Shown here: one piece after another, positions 43,322-53,615 of the stretch
Layout: each line of letters starts with the position of its first letter
Numbering within the stretch: position 1 is the stretch's first letter
NCBI GenBank assembly: GCA_004323695.1
Contig: SCRU01000150.1
Span: 62,001 to 126,000, forward strand
Length of the DNA stretch: 64,000 nucleotides
Direction: 5' to 3'
Source of the DNA: Burkholderiaceae bacterium
GTDB taxonomy: Bacteria; Pseudomonadota; Gammaproteobacteria; Burkholderiales; Burkholderiaceae_C
The notes under the pieces: model-generated
What the model was told of the DNA's origin: nothing
The model's database searches: none
What the model saw: the letters and a program-made list of their open reading frames with translations, nothing else
Position numbers and translations under genes: made by a program

Positions 43322-44141
43322 ACTGTGCCGGCCCATCAAGATGCCCCGATGCGGCCGCCACGGCGCTGGCATGCAAGCAGATCGCGGCAGCGGCGGCCAC
43401 ATTGAGCGACTCCTCGCCACCGGGCTGCTCGATCCGCACCGACAGGCTGGCACGGGCCATCAGCGTCGCGCTCACGCCCTGCCCTTCATGCCCGAGTGCC
43501 CAGGCACAAGGCATTGGAAGCTTTGAGGCCTGTAGCGGGCTCCCGACGTGCGAACTGGTCACGATGATCGGCACTTTCAACTCGTCCAGGGCCTGCGGTT
43601 CGATGCGCTCGACCAGCCGCAGCGCGAAGTGCGCCCCCATGCCGGCGCGCAGGACCTTGGGCGACCACAGCCCGGCCGTGCCGCCCAGCGCAATGATCTG
43701 GCCAAAGCCGAACGCCGCCGCACTGCGCAGGATCGAGCCCACATTGCCGGCATCCTGCACCCTGTCCAGGATCACCGAGGCCGCGCCCGGCCGCAGCGCC
43801 GGAGCCGCCGGCAGATCGATCACGAACGCCATGCGCGCCGGCGACTCCAGCGCGCTCACGCTGGCCATCAACAAATCGGTAAAAACTACATTTTTGATAG
43901 CCGCTTGTGTCCACTGCGTCGGGGCTAGAGGCCAAAACGACTCCGAAAAAACGGCCACGGCCGGCCGCACCCCGCGCGCCATCGCGGCACGGCACAGGTG
44001 ATCACCTTCGAGCCAGATCCGCCCCTGTCTGCGGTAGGCGGCGCTGTCTTGCGCGAGATGACGCAACTCCTTGAGCAAGGCATTGTCGCGCGATGTGATG
44101 TGGGTTGTCGCGCCCGCGCGAGCATCGGGCCCGGCGCTCAT
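43317..44141 (-). CDS. TrmH/SpoU family RNA 2'-O-methyltransferase
   Basis: 274 residues. An N-terminal substrate-binding domain ([32 protein letters not shown]) is followed by the knotted SPOUT domain with motif 1 [22 protein letters not shown], motif 2 [13 protein letters not shown] and motif 3 [17 protein letters not shown]. It should methylate ribose in rRNA or tRNA; the exact target is unknown. The ATG overlaps the rnhB stop (ATGA). A dispersed repeat at 43881-43937 is read in frame as [19 protein letters not shown]. Confidence 0.9.
   Translation of the reverse strand: MSAGPDARAGATTHITSRDNALLKELRHLAQDSAAYRRQGRIWLEGDHLCRAAMARGVRPAVAVFSESFWPLAPTQWTQAAIKNVVFTDLLMASVSALESPARMAFVIDLPAAPALRPGAASVILDRVQDAGNVGSILRSAAAFGFGQIIALGGTAGLWSPKVLRAGMGAHFALRLVERIEPQALDELKVPIIVTSSHVGSPLQASKLPMPCAWALGHEGQGVSATLMARASLSVRIEQPGGEESLNVAAAAAICLHASAVAAASGHLDGPAQL
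43881..43937 (+). repeat. Dispersed ~50-bp repeat, copy inside the RNA methyltransferase gene
   Basis: One of the best copies: ACTACATTTTTGATAGCCGC, then CGGGGCTAGAGGCCAAAACG, with blocks 27 nt apart. The TAGCC and GGCTA ends of the two blocks are complementary. It is antisense to the gene. Confidence 0.75.
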
Positions 44142-44755
44142 CGCAGCACCCGCGCCACCGGCGCAAACGATTTGCGATGCTGCGGGCAGGCGCCGTGCGC
44201 CTGGAGCGCCGCCATGTGCACCGCGGTGCCATAGCCCTTGTGCCCGGCAAAGCCGTACTGCGGATACTGCAGGTCATACTGTACGCACCAGCGATCCCGA
44301 TGCACCTTGGCCAGGATCGATGCGGCCGAAATGGCCGGCACCAGCGCATCGCCTCTGACGATGGCCTGGGCCAGCATGTCAAGCTGCGGCAGCCGGTTGC
44401 CATCCACCAGCACCCGGGCCGGCTTGAGCCGCAGCCCTTGCACCGCCCGCCGCATTGCGAGCATCGTCGCCTGCAGGATGTTGAGGCGGTCGATTTCTTC
44501 CACGCTGGCTTCGGCAATCGAGCAGCACAGCGCCTTGGCGCGGATTTCATCAAACAGCTGCTCGCGTTTGCGCGGGCTGAGCTTTTTGGAGTCCGCCAGG
44601 CCCCTGACTGGATGGAGGTCATCCAGAATCACCGCAGCGGCCACCACCGGACCGGCCAGCGGGCCACGCCCGGCCTCGTCCACGCCGGCCACCAGCCCCG
44701 GTGTGTCCCAGACGAGCGGGGCCTGCTCAGCCTTGAAGAACTTGCTGGATCGCAT
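44138..44755 (-). CDS. rnhB: Ribonuclease HII
   Basis: 205 residues. It cleaves the RNA strand of RNA-DNA hybrids and starts removal of misincorporated ribonucleotides. The acidic catalytic set is visible in [16 protein letters not shown] (Asp and Glu), [16 protein letters not shown] and the later Asp residues of VLVDGN and HRDRW. The ATG at 44755 lies 29 nt inside the 3' end of lpxB in another frame; the [12 protein letters not shown]-terminus precedes the family core by about 20 residues. Confidence 0.95.
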   Translation of the reverse strand: MRSSKFFKAEQAPLVWDTPGLVAGVDEAGRGPLAGPVVAAAVILDDLHPVRGLADSKKLSPRKREQLFDEIRAKALCCSIAEASVEEIDRLNILQATMLAMRRAVQGLRLKPARVLVDGNRLPQLDMLAQAIVRGDALVPAISAASILAKVHRDRWCVQYDLQYPQYGFAGHKGYGTAVHMAALQAHGACPQHRKSFAPVARVLR

Positions 44756-45881
44756 CGGTGGCCATGGCGGCGGTGTTTCGCTGCAATTCGGTGTGCAGCA
44801 TTGTGAACCGTTGTTCGAGCGCCGCCATTTTCTCGGGCGCGGCCCGCAACCACTGCAGCACGGCATCCGCCAGCGCCCGCGGCGTTGCCGCGCCCTGCAG
44901 CAATTCCGGCACCACAAAGTCGCGGCAAAGGATATTCGGCAAGCCAATCCAGGGCTGCAGTTGCTTGCGGCGCATGATGTGCCAGGACATCCAGTTCATG
45001 TTGTAGGCAATCACCATCGGGCGCTTGAACAGCGCGGCCTCCAGCGTGGCCGTGCCGCTGGCAATCAGGGTGACATCGCAGGCCGCGAGCGCCGCGTGCG
45101 ACTGGCCAGGCAGAATTTGCAGACGGTCCCCCATACCGCTGGCGTGCGCCAGTTGCTGCAGCCTGGCTTTCAACGCAGGCACTGCGGGAACTATGAACTT
45201 AATAGCTGGTTGCTCTTTTGCAATAAGGGCTGCAGCATCAAAAAACCTCAAAGCCAGGTAGTGAATCTCGGATGCACGGCTGCCCGGCAACAGCGCCACG
45301 ACCTTGTCATCGGGGTCAAGGCCCAGCCTGGAGCGCGCCGCCTGCCGGTCGGGCTGCATCGGAATCACGCTGGCCAGCGGATGCCCCACATAGGTGGCGG
45401 CAATACCATGACCGGCCAGCAGCGCGGGTTCGAACGGGAAAATGCACAGGACATGGTCCGCACTGCGTTGCAGCTTGTGGACCCGGTCGGCGCGCCAGGC
45501 CCAGATTGACGGGCAGACGAAATGCACGGTCTTGATACCCCGTGCCTTGAGCGCCGCTTCCAGGTCGAGGTTGAAGTCGGGCGCGTCGATGCCCACGAAC
45601 ATCTGGGGGCGCTCCCGCAGCAGCCGGGCTTTCAGGTCGTTGCGGATGCGCAGGATACCGCGGTAATGGCGCAGCACCTCGACGTAGCCGCGCACGGCCA
45701 GCGCCTCGCTGGGCCACCACGCCTCGAAGCCCCGTTTTGCCATGTCCGGCCCCCCGATGCCGACGCCGCAAAGGCTCGGCCAGCGCTCGCGCAGACCGTC
45801 GAGCAACAGCCCGGCCAGCAGGTCGCCCGAGGTTTCGCCAGCCACCATGGCGATCTGCGGCGCTGCATCATGCGCTGGCAT
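44727..45881 (-). CDS. lpxB: Lipid-A-disaccharide synthase
   Basis: 384 residues, GT19 family. It joins UDP-2,3-diacylglucosamine and lipid X to give the lipid A disaccharide. Conserved stretches are [68 protein letters not shown] and [12 protein letters not shown]. It follows lpxA by 8 bp. The repeat at 45191-45246 is read in frame as [17 protein letters not shown] with no change of length against the family. Confidence 0.97.
   Translation of the reverse strand: MPAHDAAPQIAMVAGETSGDLLAGLLLDGLRERWPSLCGVGIGGPDMAKRGFEAWWPSEALAVRGYVEVLRHYRGILRIRNDLKARLLRERPQMFVGIDAPDFNLDLEAALKARGIKTVHFVCPSIWAWRADRVHKLQRSADHVLCIFPFEPALLAGHGIAATYVGHPLASVIPMQPDRQAARSRLGLDPDDKVVALLPGSRASEIHYLALRFFDAAALIAKEQPAIKFIVPAVPALKARLQQLAHASGMGDRLQILPGQSHAALAACDVTLIASGTATLEAALFKRPMVIAYNMNWMSWHIMRRKQLQPWIGLPNILCRDFVVPELLQGAATPRALADAVLQWLRAAPEKMAALEQRFTMLHTELQRNTAAMATDAIQQVLQG
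45191..45246 (+). repeat. Dispersed ~50-bp repeat, copy inside lpxB
   Basis: TTAATAGCTGGTTGCTC, then CAATAAGGGCTGCAGCATC, with blocks 27 nt apart. Antisense to lpxB and read in the same relative frame as the copies in addA, addB and the RNA methyltransferase. Confidence 0.7.
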
Positions 45882-45889
45882 GCCTGGCC

Positions 45890-46678
45890 CTAGCGGACAA
45901 TGCCGCGCGTCGCCTGCGAGAGGAACCCGGTCATAGTTGCGATATCGCCGGCCGCTTGCGGCATCGTGGCAGCCAGCGCGGCGATGTCGATGCGCGCCTG
46001 CTCGAACGTCTTGCCGGAACGATACAAAAGCCGGTGCATCTGTTTCACCGCCGCCAGTCGCTCGGGGCCAAAGCCGCGCCGCTCCAGTCCCACGCGATTG
46101 AAGCCGCGCACCGCGAGCGGATTGCCGTCGACCATCATGAACGGCGGGACGTCCTGCGATACCGCGCTGGCAAAGCCGGCCATCGCATGCGCGCCGATCT
46201 TGACGAACTGGTGCACGCCCGTCAGGCCACCAATGACAACCCAGTCCCCCAGGTGCACATGGCCCGCGAGCGTCGCGTTGTTTGCCAGGATGATCTGGCT
46301 GCCGACCTGGCAGTCATGCGCGATATGCACATAGGCCATGATCCAGTTGTCGTTGCCCACACGCGTCACTGCAGTATCCTGCGCCGTACCGATATTGAAG
46401 GTGCAAAACTCGCGAATCGTATTGCGATCGCCGATCAGCAGCTCACACGGCTCGCCCCCGTATTTCTTGTCCTGCGGAATGGCGCCCAGCGAGTTGAACT
46501 GGAAGATGCGGTTGTCCCGGCCGATGCGGGTACGGCCCTCGATCACGCAGTGCGCGCCAATCGTCGTGCCCGCGCCCACCTCGACGTGAGGTCCGATCAC
46601 GGTATAGGGTCCGACCGTGACGGACCCATCGAGCTGCGCGCCCCTGTCCACCAACGCCGTTGGGTGAATAGTCGTCAC
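45890..46678 (-). CDS. lpxA: UDP-N-acetylglucosamine acyltransferase
   Basis: 262 residues, the standard length. It performs the first acylation of lipid A synthesis with a 3-hydroxyacyl-ACP. A left-handed beta helix starts [27 protein letters not shown]; the catalytic histidine is in [15 protein letters not shown], and the helical C-terminal domain begins [11 protein letters not shown]. It lies 12 bp after fabZ in the lpxD-fabZ-lpxA-lpxB order. Confidence 0.97.
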   Translation of the reverse strand: MTTIHPTALVDRGAQLDGSVTVGPYTVIGPHVEVGAGTTIGAHCVIEGRTRIGRDNRIFQFNSLGAIPQDKKYGGEPCELLIGDRNTIREFCTFNIGTAQDTAVTRVGNDNWIMAYVHIAHDCQVGSQIILANNATLAGHVHLGDWVVIGGLTGVHQFVKIGAHAMAGFASAVSQDVPPFMMVDGNPLAVRGFNRVGLERRGFGPERLAAVKQMHRLLYRSGKTFEQARIDIAALAATMPQAAGDIATMTGFLSQATRGIVR

Positions 46679-46690
46679 GAACAGCCGCCC

Positions 46691-47131
46691 TCAGGCAATG
46701 GTGCGCATCGTGCACATCAGCACGGCTTCGGCGGCCAACTCGTCCGCCACCAGCGCCCGCGCGTTGAATTTGTAAATCCCCCCGCGCACGCGGTCCATCT
46801 CGACGTCGAGGATCAGCTGGTCGCCGGGCTCCACCGGCCGCTTGAAGCGGGCGCCGTCGACGCCTGCAAAATAGAACACCGTCTTTTCATCGGGCAAGGC
46901 ATCCGTCATGTCAAAGGCCATGATCGCCGCCGCTTGCGCCATCGATTCGATCATCAGCACACCCGGCATCACGGGTCGATACGGAAAGTGTCCGACAAAG
47001 AAAGGCTCGTTGATGGTCACGTTCTTGAGCGCCTTGATGCGCTTGCCCTTTTCGAGTTCCAGAACCCGATCCACCAGCACAAACGGATAACGGTGCGGCA
47101 GGTGCTTGAGGACTTGGTGAATATCCATCAT
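46691..47131 (-). CDS. fabZ: 3-hydroxyacyl-ACP dehydratase FabZ
   Basis: 146 residues from the first of two adjacent ATGs (47131). The hot-dog fold active site has the histidine in [12 protein letters not shown] and the glutamate in [15 protein letters not shown]. It dehydrates 3-hydroxyacyl-ACP in fatty acid elongation and competes with LpxA for the same substrate, which fits its position between lpxD and lpxA. The ATG overlaps the lpxD stop (ATGA). Confidence 0.97.
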   Translation of the reverse strand: MMDIHQVLKHLPHRYPFVLVDRVLELEKGKRIKALKNVTINEPFFVGHFPYRPVMPGVLMIESMAQAAAIMAFDMTDALPDEKTVFYFAGVDGARFKRPVEPGDQLILDVEMDRVRGGIYKFNARALVADELAAEAVLMCTMRTIA

Positions 47132-48102
47132 GGTTTTATTCTCTTCTCCAGCGCCTTCAGGCGTTCGCGCAGACTGTAGAGCTGCTTGAGTGTTGCGGCA
47201 TTTTTCTCCCAGTTCGCATTGTCGTCTATGGGAAAGAAGCCAGTGTAATGGCCGGGCCTGCGGATGGAGCGGCTGACCATCGACGCCGACGAGATGTGGA
47301 CATGATCCGCGATGGTCAGATGGCCCAGCACCATGGCCGCACCGCCGAAGGTGCAGTGCGCGCCGATTACCGTGCTGCCCGCCACGCCGACACATCCGGC
47401 CATGGCCGTGTGTTGGCCGATATGGACGTTGTGCCCGATCTGGATCAGGTTGTCGAGCTTGACGCCGTCTTCAATCACCGTATCCTGCAGCGCCCCGCGG
47501 TCGACGCAGGTGTTGGCGCCGATCTCGACGTCGTTGCCGATGCGCACGGCGCCCAGCTGCTCGATCTTGACCCAGGCGCCGTCGTGCGGCGCAAAACCGA
47601 ATCCGTCGGCGCCCAGCACGACGCCCGGATGCAGGATGCAACGCTCACCCACGACGCAGTTCTCGCCCACCGTGACGCGGGACTTGAGTACCGTACCGGC
47701 GCCAATGCGCGCACCGCGCTCGACCACGCACAGCGCGCCAACTGTTGCGCCAGGGTCCACCACGGCGTCAGGATCGACCACGGCGCTGGGATGGATCCCG
47801 GCGCTGCTCCCCGCCGCATGCTGGCGCTTCCACAGCTGTGTGACTTTCGCAAAGTACAGGTACGGCTGCGTCGCCACGATGCACGCACCGCGCATCAATG
47901 CGGCATCCCGCATGGCCGGCCCCACGATGACGCAGGCCGCCCTGGACTCGGCCAGTTGCTGCTGATACTTGGGGTTGCTGAGAAAACTCAGGCTGGCGCT
48001 GGACGCCGCATCCAGCGGGGCGATGTCTTGAATTTGAACCTCGGGGTCACCATGCAGTTCCCCACCCAGTGCCTCGACGATTGATCCCAGACGCAGCGCC
48101 AC
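47128..48102 (-). CDS. lpxD: UDP-3-O-acylglucosamine N-acyltransferase
   Basis: 324 residues. The N-terminal uridine-binding domain has [23 protein letters not shown]; the left-handed beta helix follows, with the catalytic histidine in [18 protein letters not shown] and a C-terminal helix after [15 protein letters not shown]. It adds the N-linked hydroxyacyl chain of lipid A. It lies 22 bp after skp. Confidence 0.97.
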   Translation of the reverse strand: MALRLGSIVEALGGELHGDPEVQIQDIAPLDAASSASLSFLSNPKYQQQLAESRAACVIVGPAMRDAALMRGACIVATQPYLYFAKVTQLWKRQHAAGSSAGIHPSAVVDPDAVVDPGATVGALCVVERGARIGAGTVLKSRVTVGENCVVGERCILHPGVVLGADGFGFAPHDGAWVKIEQLGAVRIGNDVEIGANTCVDRGALQDTVIEDGVKLDNLIQIGHNVHIGQHTAMAGCVGVAGSTVIGAHCTFGGAAMVLGHLTIADHVHISSASMVSRSIRRPGHYTGFFPIDDNANWEKNAATLKQLYSLRERLKALEKRIKP

Positions 48103-48124
48103 ACCTTTTCAGCAGGGCCGCCGG

Positions 48125-48691
48125 TTATTTCTTGCCCATCCCGCCGGCACCCTTCGTGCCCGAACCCGCCGCGCCCGAGGAAGTTGCGCTGGAACTGTTC
48201 AGCGCCTTGATCACCTCGTCGGTGATGTCAAGCTTGGGATTGATGTAGACGGCCTGCTGCAGGATCACGTCGTACTTCTCGGTCTCCGCAATCTGTTTGA
48301 CCACCTGGTTGGCCCGGTCCAGAAGTTGCTGAAGCTCTTCGTTCTTGCGCGAGTTCAAATCCTCCTGGAACTCGCGGCGCTTGCGCTGGAAATCACGGTC
48401 CTGGTCCTGCAATTGCTGCTGGCGCGCCTGCAACTGACTGCTGGGCAGCGTGGGCCCCTCGCGTTCGAGCTGATCGGACGCGGCCTTGAGCGCATTGCCC
48501 TGATCCACCAGATCCTTTTGCCGCTTCGAGAACTCCTGCTCGAGCTTGGCCTGCGCCGCCTTGGCCGCGTTCGCCTCCCTGAAGATGCGATCCGTATTCA
48601 CATAACCGATGCGAAGGGATTGCGCGTTCGCGGAAAACATGAACAGGCCCAGCAGCAGGCCCAGCCAGCAGGAACGCGATAGATTTTTCAT
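48125..48691 (-). CDS. skp: Periplasmic chaperone Skp/OmpH
   Basis: 188 residues. A signal peptide (MKNLSRSCWLGLLLGLFMFSANA) precedes SLRIGYVNTDRIFREANAAKAAQ, and a long charged coiled-coil with many Gln/Glu/Lys/Arg residues follows, as in the jellyfish-shaped trimeric chaperone that carries unfolded outer-membrane proteins to BamA. A glycine/serine-rich tail (GAAGSGTKGAGGMGKK) is extra. The ATG overlaps the bamA stop (TAATG). Confidence 0.93.
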   Translation of the reverse strand: MKNLSRSCWLGLLLGLFMFSANAQSLRIGYVNTDRIFREANAAKAAQAKLEQEFSKRQKDLVDQGNALKAASDQLEREGPTLPSSQLQARQQQLQDQDRDFQRKRREFQEDLNSRKNEELQQLLDRANQVVKQIAETEKYDVILQQAVYINPKLDITDEVIKALNSSSATSSGAAGSGTKGAGGMGKK

Positions 48692-50988
48692 TAGAAGGAA
48701 GTACCAATCTGGAATTGCAATCTCTGGATTCTATCGCCGGCGAACTTGCGCAGGGGCTGTGCAATCGCGAATTTAAGGGGGCCGAGCGGGGAAATCCAGC
48801 TCAGACCCAGACCCGTGGAAGCTCTGAGTTCGCTCGCCAGCATAGGTTCATTGTCGCCGTATATATTTCCGACGTCCACGAAGCCGAATACCCGCAACGT
48901 CCGATCGTTGCCCGCGCCCGGGAACGGAGCGTCGAGTTCAGTGCTGAGCACCACTTTCTTGGTTCCGCCCACAATGAATCCGGTCACATCCCGCGGGCCC
49001 AGGGTTCCCTGCTCGAAGCCGCGCACCGAACCCAGGCCGCCTCCGTAGAAATTCTTGAAAACAGGGAAGGGTTCACCGTTCAACCCCTTGCCCAGGCCCA
49101 ATTCGCCGGCGAAGACCAGCGAGAACTTCTTGTTCAGCGGAATATATTGTTGGTACTGGTAGTCCGCCTTGACATATCGCGCCGCGCCGCCAGCGCCCCA
49201 CTCGCCATTGAAGCGTTGAAGCGTGCCGTCGGTCGGGACCAGCGCGCTGTCACGGCTATCGCGAGACCATCCGATGGTCAGCGGGATCTCCGTGGAGGAA
49301 TAGCCAAACCGGTCGGCAAATTGCAGGTAGACCGCGGGTATGCTGGTGCCCGGATCGATCCGCGTGCGCTCGATCCCGGCGCCGAAATACACCCGGTCCG
49401 TTTCACTGAACGGCACACCGAAGCGCAAGCTGGCCCCCTCGGTGGTCAGCGAGTAGTTTCCGCCCTGATCCTCGTAGGGCTGGGAGTACTTGTGATACAC
49501 GTCAATGGTCCGGGACACCCCGTCCTTGGTGAAATACGGGTTGGTCGTGCTCACCACGATCACCCGGTTGTACTTGCTGGTATTCACCTGCAGACCGAGT
49601 GAATTGCCCGAGCCGAACGCGTTTTCCTGGCTGATGCCGAAGGACAGTGACAATTTGTCGGCGCTGCCATAGCCGGCGCCCAGGGTCAGGCTCCCCGTGG
49701 GCTTTTCCTTCACATGAACGTTCAGATCGACTTCATCCGGCACGCCGGGCACTTCCTGCGTGGTCACGGTCACGTCGGTGAAGAACCCCAACCGGTCCAC
49801 TCGATCCCGCGACAGCTTGATTTTGTCCCCGTCATACCAGGACGATTCAAACTGGCGAAACTCCCGCCGAATGACCTCGTCCCGGGTACGGTCGTTGCCA
49901 CTGATATTGATGCGGCGCACATAGACGCGGCGCGACGGGTCGGCCACCAGCGTGAAGGCAACACGCCCGTTGGCACGGTCAATCTCCGGACGCGCGTCGA
50001 CGCGGGCAAATGCAAACCCGAAATTTGCGAAGAGATCGGTGAAGGCCTTGGTGGTCTTGGCGACCTCGTCGGCATCATAAGGCTCCCCGGGCCTGATCTT
50101 GATGAGGGACTTGAACTCATCCTCCTTGCCCAGGTAATTGCCTTCCAGCTTCACACCGGTCACCACATAACGTTCACCTTCGGTCACGTTGATGGTGATG
50201 GAAATCGACCGCTTATCGGGCGAAATGGCGACCTGGGTAGAGTCCACCTTGAACTCCAGGTAGCCCCGCGCCAGATAGTACGAGCGCAGGGTTTCAAGGT
50301 CCGCGTTGAGCTTGGTGCGCGAATACCGGTTCGCCTTGGTGTACCAGCTCATCCAGCCGCCGGTGTCGAGATTGAACAGGTCGCGCAGTGTCGACTCGCT
50401 GAACGCCTTGTTTCCCACGATGTTGATCTGCTTGATTTTGGCGGGCTGCCCTTCGGTGATGGAAAAGGTCACATTGACGCGATTGCGCTCGATCGGCGTC
50501 ACGGTGGTGACGATCTGCACCCCATACAGGCTACGGCTGATGTATTCCCGCTTGAGCTCTTCGACGGCCCGGTCGGCCAGCGACTTGTCAAACGGCCGCC
50601 CCTCCGTAAGGCCAATGTCCGTCATGGACTTCTTCAGGGTTTTTGCGTCGAATTCCTTGGCCCCGGTAAATTCGACGTCAGCCACCGTCGGGCGCTCCTC
50701 GACCACCACGATCAGCACATTTCCGCTGGTCTCCAGCCGCACATCCTTGAACAGGCCCAGCGCAAACAACGCCCGGATGGCGGCCGAGCCCTTCTCGTCG
50801 GTGTAAGTGTCTCCGACATGAATGGGCAGGGACGCAAACACGGTGCCGGGCTCGACCCGCTGCAGACCTTCGACCCGGATATCCCGCACCGTGAATGGCT
50901 GCACAGCCCAGGCTGACGCCGCCGCAAACGCGACAATGGCCGCTGCGGAAACGTTGCGCAGACGAAAGCAATTGAATTGATTATTCAT
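48691..50988 (-). CDS. bamA: Outer membrane protein assembly factor BamA
   Basis: 765 residues from the ATG at 50988 (MNNQFNCFRLRNVSAAA). A signal peptide ends near AWA before VQPFTVRDIRVEGLQRVEPG, the first of five POTRA repeats (to about 420). The C-terminal barrel has the lid-lock motif GGLGSVRGFEQGTLGP and ends in the phenylalanine-containing QRLQFQIGTSF. It inserts beta-barrel proteins in the outer membrane. It lies 44 bp after rseP. Confidence 0.97.
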   Translation of the reverse strand: MNNQFNCFRLRNVSAAAIVAFAAASAWAVQPFTVRDIRVEGLQRVEPGTVFASLPIHVGDTYTDEKGSAAIRALFALGLFKDVRLETSGNVLIVVVEERPTVADVEFTGAKEFDAKTLKKSMTDIGLTEGRPFDKSLADRAVEELKREYISRSLYGVQIVTTVTPIERNRVNVTFSITEGQPAKIKQINIVGNKAFSESTLRDLFNLDTGGWMSWYTKANRYSRTKLNADLETLRSYYLARGYLEFKVDSTQVAISPDKRSISITINVTEGERYVVTGVKLEGNYLGKEDEFKSLIKIRPGEPYDADEVAKTTKAFTDLFANFGFAFARVDARPEIDRANGRVAFTLVADPSRRVYVRRINISGNDRTRDEVIRREFRQFESSWYDGDKIKLSRDRVDRLGFFTDVTVTTQEVPGVPDEVDLNVHVKEKPTGSLTLGAGYGSADKLSLSFGISQENAFGSGNSLGLQVNTSKYNRVIVVSTTNPYFTKDGVSRTIDVYHKYSQPYEDQGGNYSLTTEGASLRFGVPFSETDRVYFGAGIERTRIDPGTSIPAVYLQFADRFGYSSTEIPLTIGWSRDSRDSALVPTDGTLQRFNGEWGAGGAARYVKADYQYQQYIPLNKKFSLVFAGELGLGKGLNGEPFPVFKNFYGGGLGSVRGFEQGTLGPRDVTGFIVGGTKKVVLSTELDAPFPGAGNDRTLRVFGFVDVGNIYGDNEPMLASELRASTGLGLSWISPLGPLKFAIAQPLRKFAGDRIQRLQFQIGTSF

Positions 50989-51032
50989 GAATGACGGTGA
51001 TACGGACGCCGCCCAAGATGGCCGGCGTGTTG

Positions 51033-52406
51033 TTAGCCAAAGATACGGGTAACGTCGTTGAACAGCGCAATCGACATCATGAGCAGCAGCACTGCCACAC
51101 CGCCACGCTGCAGCCGCTCCATCCATGCCTGGGACACGCTCTTACCCGTCACGCCTTCCCAAAGATAATACATCAGGTGCCCGCCATCCAGAACCGGCAG
51201 CGGCAGCAGGTTGAGCACACCCAGGCTGAGGCTGATCAGCGCGAGAAAGGCCAGGTATTCGGACAAGCCCATGCTGGCCGACTTGCCGGCATAGTCTGCA
51301 ATGGTCAGCGGGCCGCTGAGGTTTTTCAGCGACGCCTCCCCGACCACCATTTTCCCCATCATGCGCAGCGTCAGCGCTGACATCTCCCAGGTACGCGAGA
51401 CCCCATGCCACAAACCGTCAAGGGGTCCATACCGGACCGTGACGAAATCCGGCGGCGCTCCCACATAGGCGCCGATTTTCCCGATCCAGTTGGCGCCGTC
51501 GCGCACCGCCTGTGGCGTCACGTCCAGCATGACGGTTCGCTGGTTGCGCTCGACCTGCCAGCGTTGCGCGAGCGGCCGTTCACCCTGAACCGAGGCGCGG
51601 ATCACATTGCGTAACTGGCTCGCGTCATAGATGGGAGTGGCGCCAATCGCGTTCACCACATCGCCCTCGCGCAAACCCGATTTTTGAGCCGCGCTGCCGG
51701 GCATCACCTCGCCGATCACCGGGCGGATCCAGGGTTGCACCAGGCCGACCCTGCGCAGAATCTGCGCGTCGGCCTGCTTGGCGGGAAGCTGGCTGAGCGG
51801 CAAAAGCACGACATGCTCGGCACCGCCGCCCGGGTCCGCCAGCTCAAGGCGCACGTCTTGCTGGTCCAGCGCCCCCCGGGTCAGCAACCAGGTCAGGGAA
51901 TCGAAAGAACGCACCGGCGTCAGCGCCCCGTCCGCAAAACCGGCGCGCTGCACCAGTTCGCCCCCATGCAGCCCGGCCTGTGCGGCGATGGAGCCCGGTA
52001 CTGGAGCGCCCAGCAAGGCCTTGGGTTCCTGCAACCCGTACCAGCTGAGCGCCGAAAACAACAGTACCGCCAGCAACAGGTTGGCGATCGGCCCCGCCGC
52101 GACAATGGCGACGCGCGATCGCAGCGGCTGGGTATTGAACGCCAGATGCCGCTCCCCGGGGGCGACCGGCGCTTCGCGCTCGTCGAGCATCTTGACGTAG
52201 CCCCCCACCGGAAATGCGCCGATCACGAATTCGGTCGATTGACCGTGTTTTTGATGCCGGGGCTGCCAGCGAAACAAGGTCGTGCCGAAACCGATGGAGA
52301 AGCGGACCACCTTGACGCCGCAAGCCACCGCCACGCGGTAATGCCCGTATTCATGAACGGCGATCAGCACGCCCAATGCCACCAGAAAAGCAACTATGGT
52401 CAACAT
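51033..52406 (-). CDS. rseP: Site-2 protease RseP
   Basis: 457 residues with four membrane segments. The zinc site is HEYGH (18-22) in the first segment, with the second half in NLLPLPVLDGGHLMYY near the C-terminus. Two PDZ domains lie between (around VPGSIAAQAGLHGGELV and EVMPGSAAQKSGLREGDVV). It cleaves the anti-sigma factor RseA within the membrane to release sigma E. It stands between dxr and bamA. Confidence 0.96.
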   Translation of the reverse strand: MLTIVAFLVALGVLIAVHEYGHYRVAVACGVKVVRFSIGFGTTLFRWQPRHQKHGQSTEFVIGAFPVGGYVKMLDEREAPVAPGERHLAFNTQPLRSRVAIVAAGPIANLLLAVLLFSALSWYGLQEPKALLGAPVPGSIAAQAGLHGGELVQRAGFADGALTPVRSFDSLTWLLTRGALDQQDVRLELADPGGGAEHVVLLPLSQLPAKQADAQILRRVGLVQPWIRPVIGEVMPGSAAQKSGLREGDVVNAIGATPIYDASQLRNVIRASVQGERPLAQRWQVERNQRTVMLDVTPQAVRDGANWIGKIGAYVGAPPDFVTVRYGPLDGLWHGVSRTWEMSALTLRMMGKMVVGEASLKNLSGPLTIADYAGKSASMGLSEYLAFLALISLSLGVLNLLPLPVLDGGHLMYYLWEGVTGKSVSQAWMERLQRGGVAVLLLMMSIALFNDVTRIFG

Positions 52407-52424
52407 ACGCCACCCTTCAACATG

Positions 52425-53615
52425 TCAGGACTCCAGGCGCGCCACCGTACGCTGCGCGGTCGCGCGCGCCAGAGCATCGAGCGCCAGCAAATCGTCCAGC
52501 GTCTGGGGTATGGAGGCCACGGCGTCCTGCAAAGTTTCGAGGTTCACGTGGTGAATTTGATCGAAGCGTATGCGCCTGTCCAGGAACGCGGCCACCGCGA
52601 CCTCGTTGGCCGCGTTCAGCGTGGCACAGGCGCCAGCCGGTGCGTGCAACGCCTCCCATGCAAGCCGCAAGCCGGGAAAGCGCTCGCCATGGCCGTTGCT
52701 ATCCAGCGACTCGAAGGTCATGGCCGACAGCGAACGGAAGTCCAGTGCCTGGGCGCCCGATTCGATGCGCTGGGGCCAGGCCAGTCCGTAGGCGATCGGC
52801 ACCCGCATGTCCGGCGTTCCAAGCTGGGCGACGATCGACGCATCACGGTACTGCACCATGGAGTGAATCACGCTTTGCGGATGAATCACGACCTCGAGTT
52901 GTTCGGGCAGCACGCCGAACAGGTACCTGGCCTCGATGACCTCCAGGGCCTTGTTCATCATGGTGGCCGAATCTACCGATATTTTGCGGCCCATGACCCA
53001 ATTGGGATGCGCGCACGCTTCCTCGGGTGTGACATCGCGCAGCGCCGCCGGGTCACGCGTGCGAAATGGCCCGCCGGACGCCGTGAGAATGATTTTCTCG
53101 ATTCGCTGCGACCAGTTCGCGGGATCTTCGGGCAGCGACTGAAAGATGGCGGAGTGCTCGCTGTCGATCGGCAGCAGCGTCGCGCCACCCTCGCGAACCG
53201 CGCTCAGGAACACATCGCCGCCGACCACCAGCGCCTCCTTGTTGGCCAGCAGCAGGCGCTTGCCCGCGCGCGCCGCTGCCAGACAGGGCGGCAGACCGGC
53301 CGCGCCGACGATGGCCGCCATGACCGTATCGGTCAATTCGTGGCTTGCTATCATCTCAATAGCTTTAGAGCCAGTCATCACCTCGACCTGGAGCCCATTT
53401 CCCCTGATTTTATGAGCCAGCTCGCGCGCATGCGGCGCGCTGGCCATGACGGCGAAGCGCGGCCGGAACCGGGCGCACTGCTCCAGCAGCAGATCGACCT
53501 GGGTAGCGGCGCTCAGTGCAAATACTTCAAAACGGTCCGGGTGCCGGGCCACGACGTCGAGCGTGCTGGTCCCGATGGAGCCCGTCGACCCGAGAACGGC
53601 GATGCGCTGTTTCAT
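52425..53615 (-). CDS. dxr: 1-deoxy-D-xylulose-5-phosphate reductoisomerase
   Basis: 396 residues from the ATG at 53615 (MKQRIAVLGSTGSIGTSTLDVV). It makes 2-C-methyl-D-erythritol 4-phosphate in the non-mevalonate isoprenoid pathway using NADPH. The NADPH motif GSTGSIG, LLLANKEALVVGGD, metal site LPIDSEHSAIFQ and KISVDSATMMNKALEVIEA are intact. The ATG overlaps the cdsA stop (ATGA). A degenerate repeat copy is suspected at 53351-53402. Confidence 0.97.
   Translation of the reverse strand: MKQRIAVLGSTGSIGTSTLDVVARHPDRFEVFALSAATQVDLLLEQCARFRPRFAVMASAPHARELAHKIRGNGLQVEVMTGSKAIEMIASHELTDTVMAAIVGAAGLPPCLAAARAGKRLLLANKEALVVGGDVFLSAVREGGATLLPIDSEHSAIFQSLPEDPANWSQRIEKIILTASGGPFRTRDPAALRDVTPEEACAHPNWVMGRKISVDSATMMNKALEVIEARYLFGVLPEQLEVVIHPQSVIHSMVQYRDASIVAQLGTPDMRVPIAYGLAWPQRIESGAQALDFRSLSAMTFESLDSNGHGERFPGLRLAWEALHAPAGACATLNAANEVAVAAFLDRRIRFDQIHHVNLETLQDAVASIPQTLDDLLALDALARATAQRTVARLES
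53351..53402 (+). repeat. Possible degenerate repeat copy inside dxr
   Basis: CTCAATAGCTTTAGAGCC, then ACCTGGAGCCCATTTC, with block starts 28 nt apart instead of 27. The dxr reading GSKAIEMIASHEL uses the same frame through the ATAGC block as other antisense copies. Could be chance. Confidence 0.4.
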